From Dactylellina haptotyla (Eukaryota > Ascomycota > Orbiliomycetes > Orbiliales > Orbiliaceae): 64,000 nucleotides of DNA. Below the pieces are notes generated by a model. The model did not search any database. It was not told where the DNA came from and saw nothing but the letters and a program-made list of their open reading frames with translations. The stretch is taken from NCBI GenBank assembly GCA_031310005.1, contig CM062382.1, positions 1,116,001-1,180,000 on the forward strand, read 5' to 3'. A program made the translations under genes and the position numbers. Positions 1 to 11,920 of this stretch are shown here, in pieces. Positions within the stretch are counted from its first letter, which is position 1. Each line of letters starts with the position of its first letter.

Positions 1-700
1 AGGGCTGTCGTGGTCTACAGGATTGGAATTGCTCAGAGTTTCGTCTCCTCCGTCCGGGACCATCGCTGATGCTTCTGCATCCGCCATTCTGGATGGTTCA
101 TGCTTGATGTCCGCTGGACGGACGGTGTACTTCCAGGAATCAGCGGCCTCCCTCCCCTTTCGAAACCAGATGTTGTCGCAATGAAGAGACTTGTCATGAT
201 TTACTTTAAGCGGACGTGAAAGAAGTGGGAAGGAGGCATAGTTCACGAACGGGTAATTAAGCTCCTCAGGTGGTCAATACTTTTTTCGAGGTTTTTTTAA
301 AATTGGGGGGTGGTGTGTGGTCTCGTTTCGCTCGGGCCGCTTACTTTTGGCCCCAAACAGCGAAAACTGCTGGGCCGGCCGGGCTGCACCGTATTATTAC
401 GTATGGGACCCCAAATCCAAACCCACTATGGGTCTCTCCTGCACTCCAGAATAGCCTACAGCTGCTACCCTGAGGTTGTGTTCGTTCTGACCTTCTGGGC
501 GCTGCCATGGCATGCTTCTTGCACCATTCGACGAAGGCTTCTAGTTCGACGGCCGGGCGTACAAGGGACTGAGGAATGGGGTCGGACAGGGTGCTGTCAC
601 GCGGAACTCAGCCACAGCTTCCCCGAGAGAGGTGACATCTTGCTTACACATCCACCTGGCGCGGTGCTTCGAAGGATCTTTCTGGATTGGATGAAAGCAT
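1..700 (-). CDS. Probable 5' part of an unknown multi-exon gene running off the left edge
   Basis: I do not recognise this gene. Seen: the minus strand from 264 to 1 is one open frame of 88 codons with protein-like composition, including the stretches DNIWFRKGRE and DSWKYTVRPAD, and it has no in-frame Met of its own beyond 264. Upstream, an ATG at 700 opens a short exon (700-648) with a good GTAAGC donor. A second exon (593-401, with LEAFVEWCKKHAM) can join it in phase and then link to 264 in phase 0, giving about 170 residues before the edge. The second intron (400-265) has a weak acceptor, so the join is the least certain part. The opposite strand is also open across 310-714, which weakens the case for the upstream exons. 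The rest of the gene lies outside the window. Confidence 0.38.
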
Positions 701-1986
701 CCTCGTCAGGGTAAATTCGTTTTATATGGCAATTTTGGTTTTTGTGGAGTTCGGGGTTGAAGCCTCGATTCGTACAACAGTAAGTTTTAGCAGAATTGAG
801 TCAAGGCCAAGGCTAAAGTGTGTGTGCTTCATGACATGGCTGAAAGTTGTCCGTTTGCTGACAACTGGGCAACCTCAGGCCGAGTGAGGCCCATGGATTG
901 ATTGCATGCGATTGTTACCGTCGATGATGGTCACATTCCGCGAATTTGGGCCGAAGACACGACCATGATCCGATATATAGAACATGCATTAAAGACGCAT
1001 GCAAGAGTCCTCGAGTATCCACAATTCGAATATGAGGGTTTTTGGCTATAAACCTGGTTAGGATTCTCCTGTGTTCTTGGATACGACACATCGCTCGGTT
1101 GCGAACAACCGGTCAAATTAAACCAACTGGCTTTCGAGGCTTTCAATTTCGTGCCTGCGGGGTGCGCGGTGGAGTGCGGTGGAGTGCGATGCTGCCCCAA
1201 TCGACCCGCCAACGCGGCAAAAATGCAACACGACGCATTGTGCCAAAATGTGTTGGGGTGGACGTCGAGGGTCGCTCCGTCAATCTTCGGCTGGGATTGA
1301 ATGGTCTCGTTGGGATTGAATACAATCCGAATATTTGTGCTTTTTTGGTATATATGTATATATATCCTATCCTTCATAGTAATTAAGTAAACTGTAGTAG
1401 TCATGGGAGAATATCGAATCATACTGTTCGTATCGGCATCTCTAGTGCGGGGTGCTAGTGGTCAATGTCGAGGATGGCACGCTTGATACCAGCACAGTCT
1501 CTCAATTAAACCCTCGGTGGTGCAGAAGATATGTCCTATTTAATCTCGAGCACTCGAGCCCCTTCTGGTACTCTTTCCATCAACAACACAGATGTTTCTA
1601 TCATAGGCTCTTCATCCCCTCCACCTTTCCTTTCGTAACTTCTCCATCCCTTTCAGCTGAACCTGCATCTCAGCCGAGTTTCGACTTTGTCGGTCTTCTT
1701 CTTCCACCTCTCACTTAGACAACGTGGTCTTGGGGCTTCTGGAGGGGTTTTTTGATTGTAGCTAGGGAAGCCTGTTCGTACGTATACAAATACTCGCTAA
1801 GAAATGGACCAAAGCAAGCCTGGGCAATTCTCCCGGAGCATCACATATTCCCAAACCACCCTACTATGCAGCGGCTAACATAGCTCCCCACCATCCCCAA
1901 GGCATCCTATCCATCACTAATATACACTCTGGTCCTCTTCATTCCTGTTTCCAGCCCCTATAGCACCCAGGACCCCATCACCAACC
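701..1986. other. Intergenic, nothing recognised
   Basis: Divergent gap between the left-edge gene and the coiled-coil gene. It holds only short overlapping frames on both strands without family motifs. The 3' part, about 1560-1980, is pyrimidine-rich on the plus strand, as is usual upstream of a fungal start codon. Confidence 0.6.
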
Positions 1987-3967
1987 ATGGCGTTCCAAGC
2001 CCCTACGCCATTCACTCTCAACGATAAGTTGAAGAATGGCGTAGTCTTGGGTCTCAAGCAGCGTATTGAACAGCTGCAGAATGATATTGCAAACCATCTC
2101 TCGGAGACAGAGAAAACCCGCCAACAGATCGAGGCTGTGAAAGATATCGCAAAGACCTTACACGCAGGGTTTCTCAAGACTCTACGACATATGTCCTATG
2201 CCCAGAACGACCTAGACGACGTTCAAAATACTTACATCGTAAGAGACCACAAATTTCTTTTCTTATTAGCTCTCGATAGTGCTCTCATACTGACTGATTA
2301 AATACCCAGCTTCTGCAAGAAATCCTTGGGCTCCCAGCCGATCTAGAGGGTGAGTGGTTCTCCAATTATATTTCACTTGATATATCGGAATAATTTATCG
2401 GATGAGAGAGCCTCTTTTCTTTTTATCTCATGTACTAAATCTACAACTACCTAGGTATCGATCTTACGGAACAAAATGTGAGGGTATCAGACTCATCTCG
2501 TTCCTCTCTCCTAGAGAAACGCAATCTCCGTCTAGCAGAGCCGGGAGAGGAAACATCCCAAATCAGCGTATCAGTTGCCAGTGGAAGTCGCACGGATCCT
2601 GAAAACCAAAATCCAGATGTCTTTCCACAAAAGGCAGGCAGTTCGCAAATCCCTCCAGAAGAGCTGTACGGCTGGGAGGGTGGCAGTGATATTGGGGCCA
2701 AGAACCCCCAATTCCCAGATATTTCAAAACAACGTAAGTGCTTGGAGCTATTGTCCTAGATACTTTAACAGATAAGTACACTAACGGCTTTAAGTTGCTG
2801 CGGCTGCGAGACTCGCACAATCCCTACCAAGTCCGAATAAAGGCTCCTCGGTCTTTGCTGTTGACCAGGCTGCTGCAACCGTTACTTTAGGGATGGGGAC
2901 GGCCACCCTAGCTACCCGCCCAACTAGTGCCGCGGGGGTAACTGATCAGTCTACTTCAACTGTTAGACCAAAGGCTGCCGATCCAACCAAAACATTCGTT
3001 GATAAGGGGAAGAAACCCCAGATTGCTCAGGAATCTACCTCGCCAAGTGACCCCATCCCTCTACCCCTCACAAGTATCCCAATAAGCTTCAATCACGCCG
3101 GAAATTTTCCAGGGCAGAAAGGGACGACATATGGTGTAGACAAGCTCTGTGAAAAAGCCAGTTACGTTGTCGAAAGGGTTCCGATTCTCAGAATTCAGGA
3201 CATTCCAAAAACCGTGTCAGTTGAAAGCATCATTTCGAGCCTTTCTGGTGGTCCTCTTTATCGAATCAGCGTTAATGATGGCAAAGACGAAGACACCGTC
3301 AGAAACGTCCGTATAACTTTTATCCATCGGCAGCACGCGTTGGATGTACTCAAGTTTTCAAAGGAGAATGACGGCCTTGCTATCAAAAACTGCCCGAAGC
3401 GTATTCATCTTTTGGATGACTTCAAGACCGGGGAGAACGCCGTGGGTTACCGCACTTTCCGAAAAATCATGACTGAGAATGTTACTCGTGTCGTATATGC
3501 GATAGGGTTCGAAGTGGGATTCTGGACTGCAGATAAGATGCGAGATCTTGTCTGTGCTGCGGTCGATAGGCTCCGGGTCGAGGAACCTCGGAAGTACCCC
3601 GTCGAAAATTCCCTCAATGCAGGACAGGATATAATCACTGTCAAGCTTGGCCGTGATGCTGTCGGCGTTACCGCGATGCTCCAGATGCGCAGCCTTAGTT
3701 GGGGCATCCTGTAAGTCTGGTCTTTGCCATTTCAAGATATCCCTCCTCCTTTCTATGATTCTTTGTATAGAATCTAACTGGTTTATTAGTGTTCAAAATG
3801 CTCTCAATGGGCTCAAGCGACCCGAGGGCTTTTACATGGAACGTTGCATGGGCGAGCTTGGGCCTCCGATCTCTCCGTACGATGACCCCACCATCATCCC
3901 AACCGTCAAAGCTTTCTGGGTTAGGGATCCCTGTGATACTCCTCTAGAAAATCTCCTTAGAGCTTGA
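1987..3967 (+). CDS. Hypothetical coiled-coil protein with Ser/Thr-rich middle
   Basis: Not a family I recognise. Five exons join in phase: 1987-2238, 2310-2349, 2455-2733, 2795-3710 and 3790-3967, giving 554 residues. The start ATG sits in a good context (CCAACCATGG). Residues 10-80 are a Gln/Glu/Lys-rich heptad stretch, likely a coiled coil. Residues 90-290 are polar and Ser/Thr/Pro-rich, likely disordered. The C-terminal 230 residues are more hydrophobic and seem to hold two alpha-beta units: one around RVPILRIQDIPKTVSVE, the other around VTRVVYAIGFEVGFWTAD. Both begin with a short hydrophobic strand and would fit a degenerate RRM-like fold, but that is a guess. No signal peptide or membrane segment. 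It is convergent with the VWA-RBR gene, 458 bases apart. Confidence 0.8.
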
Positions 3968-4425
3968 GCCCTTTCAGTTCGATCTTCACTATCAAAAAGT
4001 TTTACAGTTCCCCCTTAAGAGATTCGTTTAAGCAGCCCCCTACGGTAATAAATAGCCATAGCACCCGACACCAGTATTGTCATTTTACGTCTTGTATCAC
4101 CGTTTCCCAACTTTCAGCCTACTCTTAGTCCGCCAGATAATATTCCCAGCCTAGGACTTATCCTTCGACGCCTAATATCCCCATTTATTCTATATCGAGG
4201 AGGCTTACGCTTAAAGCACTGTTGATAGTTAGTTGCCAATGACTCAGCGACTAGTTCTAATTGTTCCCCTTCTAGGGATAATTTATAAAAATTTATTCTG
4301 TTACTATAGAATTCTTAGGATAGCCAAACTTTGCAAAAATAATTAGTAGCCAAATGCCTGTCTATACACTAAAAAAAGTCATAATAAAACCATCCATCAT
4401 TAATTATTCCACTTTGAATCGAAAC
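3968..4425. other. Convergent 3' intergenic spacer
   Basis: Spacer between two convergent genes, AT-rich towards 4260-4420. It presumably carries both 3' UTRs and polyadenylation signals. Nothing else seen. Confidence 0.6.
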
Positions 4426-7400
4426 TTAATAACCGTCATCCTCTTCTTCTTCTGCGTACGGATCGTCGTCCTGAAAGAAAATACCACCGTGGATACTACC
4501 CAAATGTGCATATATAACCCCAGAAGCGAACCCTTTCCCGCAAATGTAACACCAATGCTGGCCACACGGGCAAGTGATATGATTGCACCCGTAGAGCTTC
4601 TCCGTCATAACCGTACACTTCGGACAGGGCTTGATATCTCTTGGCCCCGGCTTTCTCTTCTTTTCCTCGCAATCTTCGCAAACGAAATTATTGAGTTCAA
4701 CCGGTTGTCCGCCAGCAGCGCAGACTCGCTCGATGTATTGTTTCGCGGTATCGCAGTCGATGCCTTATAAATCGCAGCATGTATATTAGTACGCAAAATC
4801 AAAGTAACATGATAGGCATTTCTTGGAGGGAATGAAGAGACTTACACCATCCGAAAATCCACTTGCCCCGCCTCTTGACGGCTTCCTGCACACCTGCTAA
4901 CGAAGCGACGTTCAATCCGTACCCTCTCAATATCTTTGCTGCAGGCGCTCGTCTACAGAACGGACACTGTAACGAGTTGAGGTTTACTACTTTTCCGGGC
5001 TCGTTCTGCCCGTACCAGCCCTTGATACAATCTGTACAAATCTTGTTATGGCACCCGCGTCTTCCGCATGCCTCGTGGAGATCCTGCGGTCTGAACGAGG
5101 AGTCGAAGCAGAGATTGCAGGTTTTGTACTCAATAGTGTTGGAGGAGATCCACTTTTTATACTCCTCTAGGAGTTCGGGAAGGTTCTGGATCGGTTTGTA
5201 GCGGAGGGTTAACGCTAGGTTATCGGTATCCGGGAATACTGAGATCGATTCCTGCAGTTTCTCCATACCCTGCGCTTTAACATTGGCGTAGATGGAACGG
5301 CCAGTGAAGCCGATTTCGGCGCCCTGTTGGCCGAGGATCCAGGATAGGCCGTTTTCCTTGTTAAGCTCTCGTGCGGTAGTCGCTTGAGAGACGATGGTTG
5401 GTCTCCCTTCCTGACAGAAGCCGCAAGTGAAATCTTCTGCCGCTGAGGTACGGTACTCTTCCGGCCATATCATTCTGGTCGTGCAGGTCTTGCAAGTGAC
5501 GAATGGCGCTTTCCCTTCTTTTGGGAATCGACAGAAGTGGCACTTTGGTCTAACATTGAGTCTCTCGACGTCGTAAACGACGTAAGTGCACCGACACTGG
5601 TTGCTCGAGCATTGAACCCAGTGCTTCGGCGTTTTCTCGCCCTGCTCAGTTTCTGCGCGGATCTTGGTGCATGTTTCTCTTTCCTTCTCATCCTTATATT
5701 CACGGAATGCGCAGGTACCACAGATGGAATCGGCAGCCATTATGGTGACGCTTCGTTCGTATTTGCATTTCTTGCACTTGGCGGTGGGACCGATCCATCC
5801 TTGGGTCTTTTCTGGCGTAAAGGGAATGCGGGCGTTAAGTTCGGTGTCGAGGTTGAGCTCAGCTAACTTGTAGGTATTGAGCTTTTTGAAGAGATCGACT
5901 TCGAAATCGGTTAGGAGGCCGTCTTTGCCGTTACGTCGGTCCTTTCCATCACAGTAAACTAGGAGGCGCATGCACTATTATCGGTGTTAGATACTGTTGT
6001 TAATTTTCAGGGCCGGAAACCATCATACCTCTAAGCTCCAGTTTTCACCAACTTCAATATCTGCCCATTGACCTCTGAATGCAACAAGGGTCTCTCTAGC
6101 TGCCTCCTGTAGGCCGGGGATCTGAACGCCAATCTTCATGCACAATGCAGCCAAAAGAGCCCCCGCACGAGCGGAAAGGTAAGTTCCAGGAAGGACCAGG
6201 TGCAACAGGATCTTCCAGAACTGGCGCTTGTGTTCCTTCTTTGCTAAGACAAAGGGAATCTTCTCTACGATTTTGTCATCCCGCAGATGCTCTGGACACT
6301 CCTCCTTAGAAGGAATGAAAACCAGTTTGGTCAAAACCTTTCCGAGTCTCTTGAGAACAGTATGGTGGCAAGAACGAGCGATCTCCAGAAGATCAGCTCG
6401 GACCCAATGGGCCGCCCCGACGCCAGCTTCACTTGGGTCAATGCAGACTGCTGGATACATGTCGGATTCTGGGACCGAAGCGATAACGCGTTCGATCTCT
6501 TTGGTTTGGTTGTAACTCTCCTCAAGCCAGATCTTCATGTTGGCCTTGATAGGGCCGTCTGCCATTTTGTTTACCTCCACAGCGAATGCATTGACGACTC
6601 TATCGCGGGAGTCGGAGCCGCGCTCAGCGCACATGACTCGCCAGAGTTCTCCGAAAACCGGATTGAGAGATATAGTGGAGACATCAAACCCGATAATCGT
6701 CTAAGGATCGGTTAGTCACAGGCTCGGTACATATATTAAGAAAAGGTGGAAACATACCTCTAATGTTTCGTAGACAATTTTTTGATAGTCTGGGTCAGCT
6801 ACAAAGTGAAGCGCGAAATCCTGCACTGGCTCTCGCTTGTGGTGAACGTCCTTCGCAACATCATACTGCTTCCTACGCATCTGGTGGGCGAGCACCTTGT
6901 CGTTATCAAATTTTGGCAGGAAGCCGCCGCTGTTCTTTGGGGTCTCATCTTTAACCGCCTTGAACTTCTTCGCTAACAAGCTTGGCCAACTTAATGTCAT
7001 AACTCCCTTTTCGGCGGTGGCCCTTGGCTTTTGGTTAAGCCATGCCATCAACAGGTCCATTGACACGAGAGAAATGGAATGGGCTTCAACTTTGTCTAAC
7101 GCTACAGCTACCCCGTTGGTAGCAGCGCTGAGCATTGCGTACCAGGATGCGTGGATACCAAGCTGGTTATCTAGGACACTCATGACCTGCACCTTGTGCT
7201 TCGCCATGAGGCGACAGCAGGAGATCCAGCTATTGTTTTCGACTATTAGTACGTGCAGTCCTTAAATATATAGTGGATGGATTTGACACTTACTCCATAC
7301 ACTCTAACCCAATCGGGTCCTTCTTCAACGCCGCCAGTTCTTTCTGTCGCTGTCCACCCCACGAACGACTGGTTTCAGAATGTGGCGGCGCATCGGTATA

Positions 7401-7805
7401 CCAGAAACATAATGTTCGTCTCCCGGGATGTATATTCTTGATCAATGTCCAAATGGCACTCTTAGAGGCTTCAGGGTAATCAGCTCCACCGCAAATATCA
7501 ATATTCTTTGCGAATTCGATCAAGTCAACTTTCTTGCCCCCATTGCTCTTCTTGCCGACGTCGTACCAGCCGCTAAACTCGATTTGCTTGTTTAAGCGAT
7601 GGTTGTCGGTGTCGTAATCGCGGTAAGCGATGACAGAGATGGAGGTGAAGGCGGACGTAAGCTTACTCAGTGCTAGGATTTGGGGGAGGGAATGCTGCAG
7701 GGCACTCAGGTAGGTGGCCATGGAGCCCGTGGCATCGGTGATCAAACAGAGGTCATATTGCTCCCCGGACGCGGCCGCGGATTTGGATGCAGATGAAGAC
7801 GCCAT
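4426..7805 (-). CDS. VWA-domain protein with C-terminal RBR-type E3 ubiquitin ligase module
   Basis: Five exons (7805-7294, 7229-6758, 6700-6029, 5974-4846, 4763-4426) give 1040 residues. An in-frame TTG lies upstream, but the first ATG is at 7805. Residues 17-200 form a von Willebrand A domain with an intact MIDAS-type start (D24-A-T26-G-S28). Residues 615-740 hold several CxxC pairs, probably zinc ribbons. RING1 begins at CNLC (838-841). An IBR-like cysteine group spans about 929-960. RING2 follows (CPKC at 975, then GCNHITC). In RBR ligases the first Cys of that last motif, here C988, accepts ubiquitin from the E2 as a thioester. The tail is acidic (EEEEDD). Inferred role: a cytosolic RBR E3 using the VWA domain to bind its target. 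The IBR spacing is atypical, so ligase activity is likely rather than certain. Confidence 0.85.
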
Positions 7806-10520
7806 CCCGATGATCTTTGTTAGTCGCAAGGGGAACTGTGGGGGGATATCTTAGGGAAGAGTATCAAGGCACACTAGTGAAACGAGATATCGAGCTATAG
7901 CTATCGCATGGACGACGACCTGCGGGGTCAATTGCAATCCTACTTTTGCGGGTGGATGCCTTTGAAGTTGTATTGGAAGTTTCGAGAAAGAATATCTCAG
8001 AAACCGGGGCTTAAATGCACTTTTTAGAGCTGGTATGACTCAATATTTAATAGTCATATTCTCCGTTCTTCTAGTTTCAATTGCTTCAAATGGGGTGAAA
8101 CGTAGTTGGGGCATCGTGGTGCCGCCATTCCGTTCGGGGCGCTGAGGCTGACATGAAAAGTGTTGCGAGTGTGGTGAAGACGTCCATGAGTCAACACAAT
8201 CCCGTTAGACGCAGGGCAAGGTTGACTTTCAGGCACCGCCTAGGGCGCAGAGATGCTGTATCACAAAGATGGAACTGAATGTAGGCTTGGGACTATGTTG
8301 ACAGCGGCCGGGCTTGTGCGGTTGGCTTTGAAAAATCTAGCAATTGGGGAATAGGCCAATCCGTAAGCTCCTCATAGTGATCAATGGATTGGTTCAAGAT
8401 GCAATTAATTTATCAATTGTGAAGTGCGTATATACGTAGACTGAACAATTTGCCGGAGCCTAGGCCTATTGCTAGTGCCATCCGAATATATACATGCTGA
8501 TACTTATATATCCGAAGTATTGAAGACTCGATAGCCCTTGCGTATTCTATCCGCTATATACATGCTTATCTATCTTATTAAAATTGTCGGAATCCAAACA
8601 ATATATCATCATAGTTTTAGTCGTCTTCAATGCGGAACCAGACTTTCGGATTGGTATTCTTAATTTATCTTGTAAGATAAGTCGATAGAACCAATCCCAA
8701 TCTCCTAGGTACTGTCTGCTACAATGCGCGCACTTACGAGTCGTTAATATTCGAGGTGTCGGGTCACACCAATGAATTCTTGAGGTCCAAACAAGGAATT
8801 TCCATTCTCATTCCATTCATTCTCCTCTTGATCCTCTGACGATCGTGCAGCGGCCTAAAATCGCTCCCGCTCGGTTACAGGATCCCTTTCCCCGACTAAT
8901 CGAATTCCAGCTCGTTTGTCTGCGGAGTGGCTGCTCGACATGCGCCTGCATGTGCATTCGTTCTGGTTGGATTCGATTCCTGCCTGCGCGCTGCGTTGCG
9001 GGGTGGTTGCGCGATGGCGTGCGTCGCTGTCCGAACAAAAAGCCGGGCGGTTCCCACTTGTTCGTTCGCATCATCGCTCGATTCATTTCAATTGATGCAT
9101 CGACAGACCTCGTCAACATTCTCGGTTGCAATACCTCTCCGCAGCTTCGAGGTGTGATGAAAGCTGCATATTGATTCTCTTTTTCGCATGCGGTATCTTA
9201 TCACGGAGAATTTTAGTTATTTTGATGCCCGAACACCGGCTATCGCTTCCTTAATGCAAGTTAAATTGCGAGGAGGCTATGCAAATCGGAGGAGCCCACG
9301 AACGGCTGAACCAGCGGCATCTTGAACGCATATCTTGGTGATCTGCCTCGATGTGTCTCTATACCGTACAAGATGATAGGGCAAGTACGGCAAGTTAGCC
9401 CTCAGAGACGACCAAGACGGAAGCCCTTTACTGGCACGGCAAGTCGCGTCTACCAAGTTGGGCCAGCTAGGCCAGCTGCACATGCACCCGGGCGACAGGA
9501 ATCGTCACTCCGCATCGTCGGCATGCCGACTGCGTATCGATAAGCTGGGGAGCGGGCACCCTTTTGGCCGTATATTCCGGGTTCTAAGATGGTAGCGAGA
9601 CCCTCCTTCCAATTCGGCGCAAGCACAGCAGACCATGCAGTCCAGCTTGGTCCTGGCGCGTCTTTTTCTCTCTTTTTCCCTCTTTCTCGTTTTATAGCGA
9701 CGAACCAGAGGCTGCTTATTATTTCCAATCAAATCGCCTTTGAAATTAAAAATCCTCTCTCTCCTCAGCTCTCGGTAAACGGGGCCACTTGGAAGGAGGC
9801 GGGTCTCAATTCGTTTCCTCTGTCGTCATCTCCCATCTCCGCCCGCCGCCGAACCTGTATCGATATCGAGATATCGCGAGCGGGATATCCAGCCTCGAGG
9901 GTAAGTCGAAAATAACGTTCGCAATTGCAATTGTACAGTCCCGAGTCCCACTTCTTTGATCACCCGGCCCGTCACCTTGGGCGTTTGCGGGCGTTGGACC
10001 GTTTGTCGCTCCGCGGCGAACCTTCCACGTGCCGTGCTCACATTTAGTCCGCTCCCGACGAGAAAAACTAGAATAGACGTTTGGGAACAAACAGAAACAT
10101 CTCGCAGCGAATCGGCTCCCGCCCGCGACGCTCGTTTTCTTGGGAAGAATGACCCGGGCAGGCACGCCGCCGTGAGATGACGAATATCAAGCCTCGAAGC
10201 AAGGGCCACTGTTCCATTCTCACTTCTGCAACTGATACGTTATCAAACTCGAAGAGATAAAACGTTAAAGCGCAAAGGGTCATCGCTAATCTCTCTACAG
10301 GCATTCCACTCGTCTACTTGAAGGAATGAGACCCCTCCATTCGCAATCCCTCGAATTCTTTCCACCTTCCCAACATTTCCCGTAGACCTCGGGGTATTAT
10401 TTATACTCTCGGAAAGTGGTACCTGGCTGCACCGCAACTTTTGCTTGCGTCGACACATCCCCAATACTCCAGCCAACCCATCGGAGAAAACCAGTCTAGC
10501 TTGTTTTCTTAGAACCTAGG
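7806..10520. other. Long divergent intergenic region
   Basis: 2.7 kb between the divergent VWA-RBR and ZIP genes. About 8240-8760 is AT-rich. About 8820-10300 is richer in GC with several overlapping short frames on both strands (up to 127 codons), none with a recognisable motif or a convincing exon chain. I read them as chance frames. It presumably contains both promoters and a long 5' UTR for the transporter. Confidence 0.55.
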
Positions 10521-11920
10521 ATGGCGGAATCAACGGGGTCCCCGGGTCCCTATACGATCACCCAGACAATTGTCTGCGATGAGAACACGAATTCGGCAGA
10601 CCTACAGGGGCTCAGGATATCAGCAATATTCGTCATCCTCGTTGGATCGATGTTTGGTCAGCCTCCTCACCTTTCACGGTTGTGTTTTATATCAAACCGG
10701 AAGAACTAACCCGATTCTTCCTAATAGGCGCGCTATTTCCCATAATTGCACATCAATACCCCGGAATACGAGGGCAGAAGCGGATATTCTTTGTTGTGAA
10801 ATATTTTGGTTCCGGCGTTATTGTTGCAACAGCCTTTATTCATGTACGAATGAACAATAGTGGTTTGACACAGTTTTCCGATTGGCTAACGAGATATTGC
10901 AGTTGCTTGCGCCGGCGAACGAAGCGTTATCGAACCCATGCCTAAACGACGTTGTTACGAGGTACCCGTGGGCGGAAGGAATTGCCCTGATGGCCGTATT
11001 CTCCCTGTTCTTCGTTGAACTCCTGGCAACCTCTTTTGCAACGCTCGTGAATTCCGACGACGGACATGGACACGGCGGCCATTCTCACTCCCACTCCCAC
11101 TCCCATGAGAAGCATCGTCAAACCTCGCTTCCTGGTGAGGATCATCTTGGTCATGTGCGGAAACACCAGAGCATCGAGAACGCACGGGGAGCCGAAGATT
11201 CCTCAGGTGGCAGTATTGACGCTCTCTCGGAGGCAATCTCAACCGGGCTCCCACCGCAGACGAACCCACACGATCTCGAAAGGGCCCTAGAAGCCGCTGA
11301 AGACTACGCCTCGCAGCTCATCTCAGTCTTCATCTTCGAGTTCGGTGTAGTCTTCCACTCTGTGATTATTGGTCTAACTCTTGCTGTCACTGGCGAGAAC
11401 TTTACCACTCTTTACATTGTACTTGTGTTCCACCAAACATTCGAAGGCCTCGCACTTGGTACCCGTCTCGCGGTAGTTCCCTTTTCAAAGGCACGGCGTT
11501 CGACCCCGTACATCATGGCCATCGTGTATGGGCTTTCGACGCCACTAGCGATAGCGATCGGATTAGCAGCTCGGAAGTCATACACTGCTAGCGGCACAAA
11601 GGCGATCTTGGTGCAAGGGATCTTCGATGCCATCAGTGCGGGAATTCTACTTTATACCGGGTTAATAGAGCTCATGGCGCATGAGTTCTTATTTAGCGAG
11701 ACGTTCCGGCCCGTCAGACGAGGGAAGCGACGGCGCTTGTTCGCTGCGTATGGGTGTATGATGCTTGGTGCCGGTGAGTGCTAACTTTCGCTTATCCGTT
11801 CCACTTCCTCTAGAACACCCGTCTTTGAAGGAAAGGTTGAGAATATTGAAATAAAAGATGCTAACATTTAGTTTTTCCGACGAATTAGGTTTAATGGCAT
11901 TGCTTGGTTACTGGGCATAA
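10521..11920 (+). CDS. ZIP-family zinc/iron transporter
   Basis: Plasma-membrane importer of Zn2+ (possibly Fe2+) related to yeast Zrt1/Zrt2. Four exons (10521-10656, 10728-10843, 10903-11773, 11889-11920) give 384 residues, a normal length for the family. It shows eight likely membrane segments, with a His-rich cytosolic loop between segments 3 and 4 (HGHGGHSHSHSHSHEKH) typical of ZIP metal sensing. Metal-site segments 4 and 5 are intact: VFHSVIIGLTLAV and FHQTFEGLALGTRLA, the latter holding the family HxxxE signature. The last exon is only 32 nt and encodes the C-terminal LMALLGYWA. Fungal homologues are usually induced by zinc starvation through a Zap1/ZafA-type factor; I did not find a clear site. 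High- versus low-affinity type cannot be told by eye. Confidence 0.93.

Noticed and set aside
310-714. 134-codon plus-strand frame near the left edge
   Set aside because: No family motif; it lies opposite the more plausible minus-strand exon chain.
8817-10304. Several overlapping frames of 75-127 codons upstream of the ZIP transporter
   Set aside because: They occur on both strands of a GC-richer patch, show no protein motif and do not join into a gene model.
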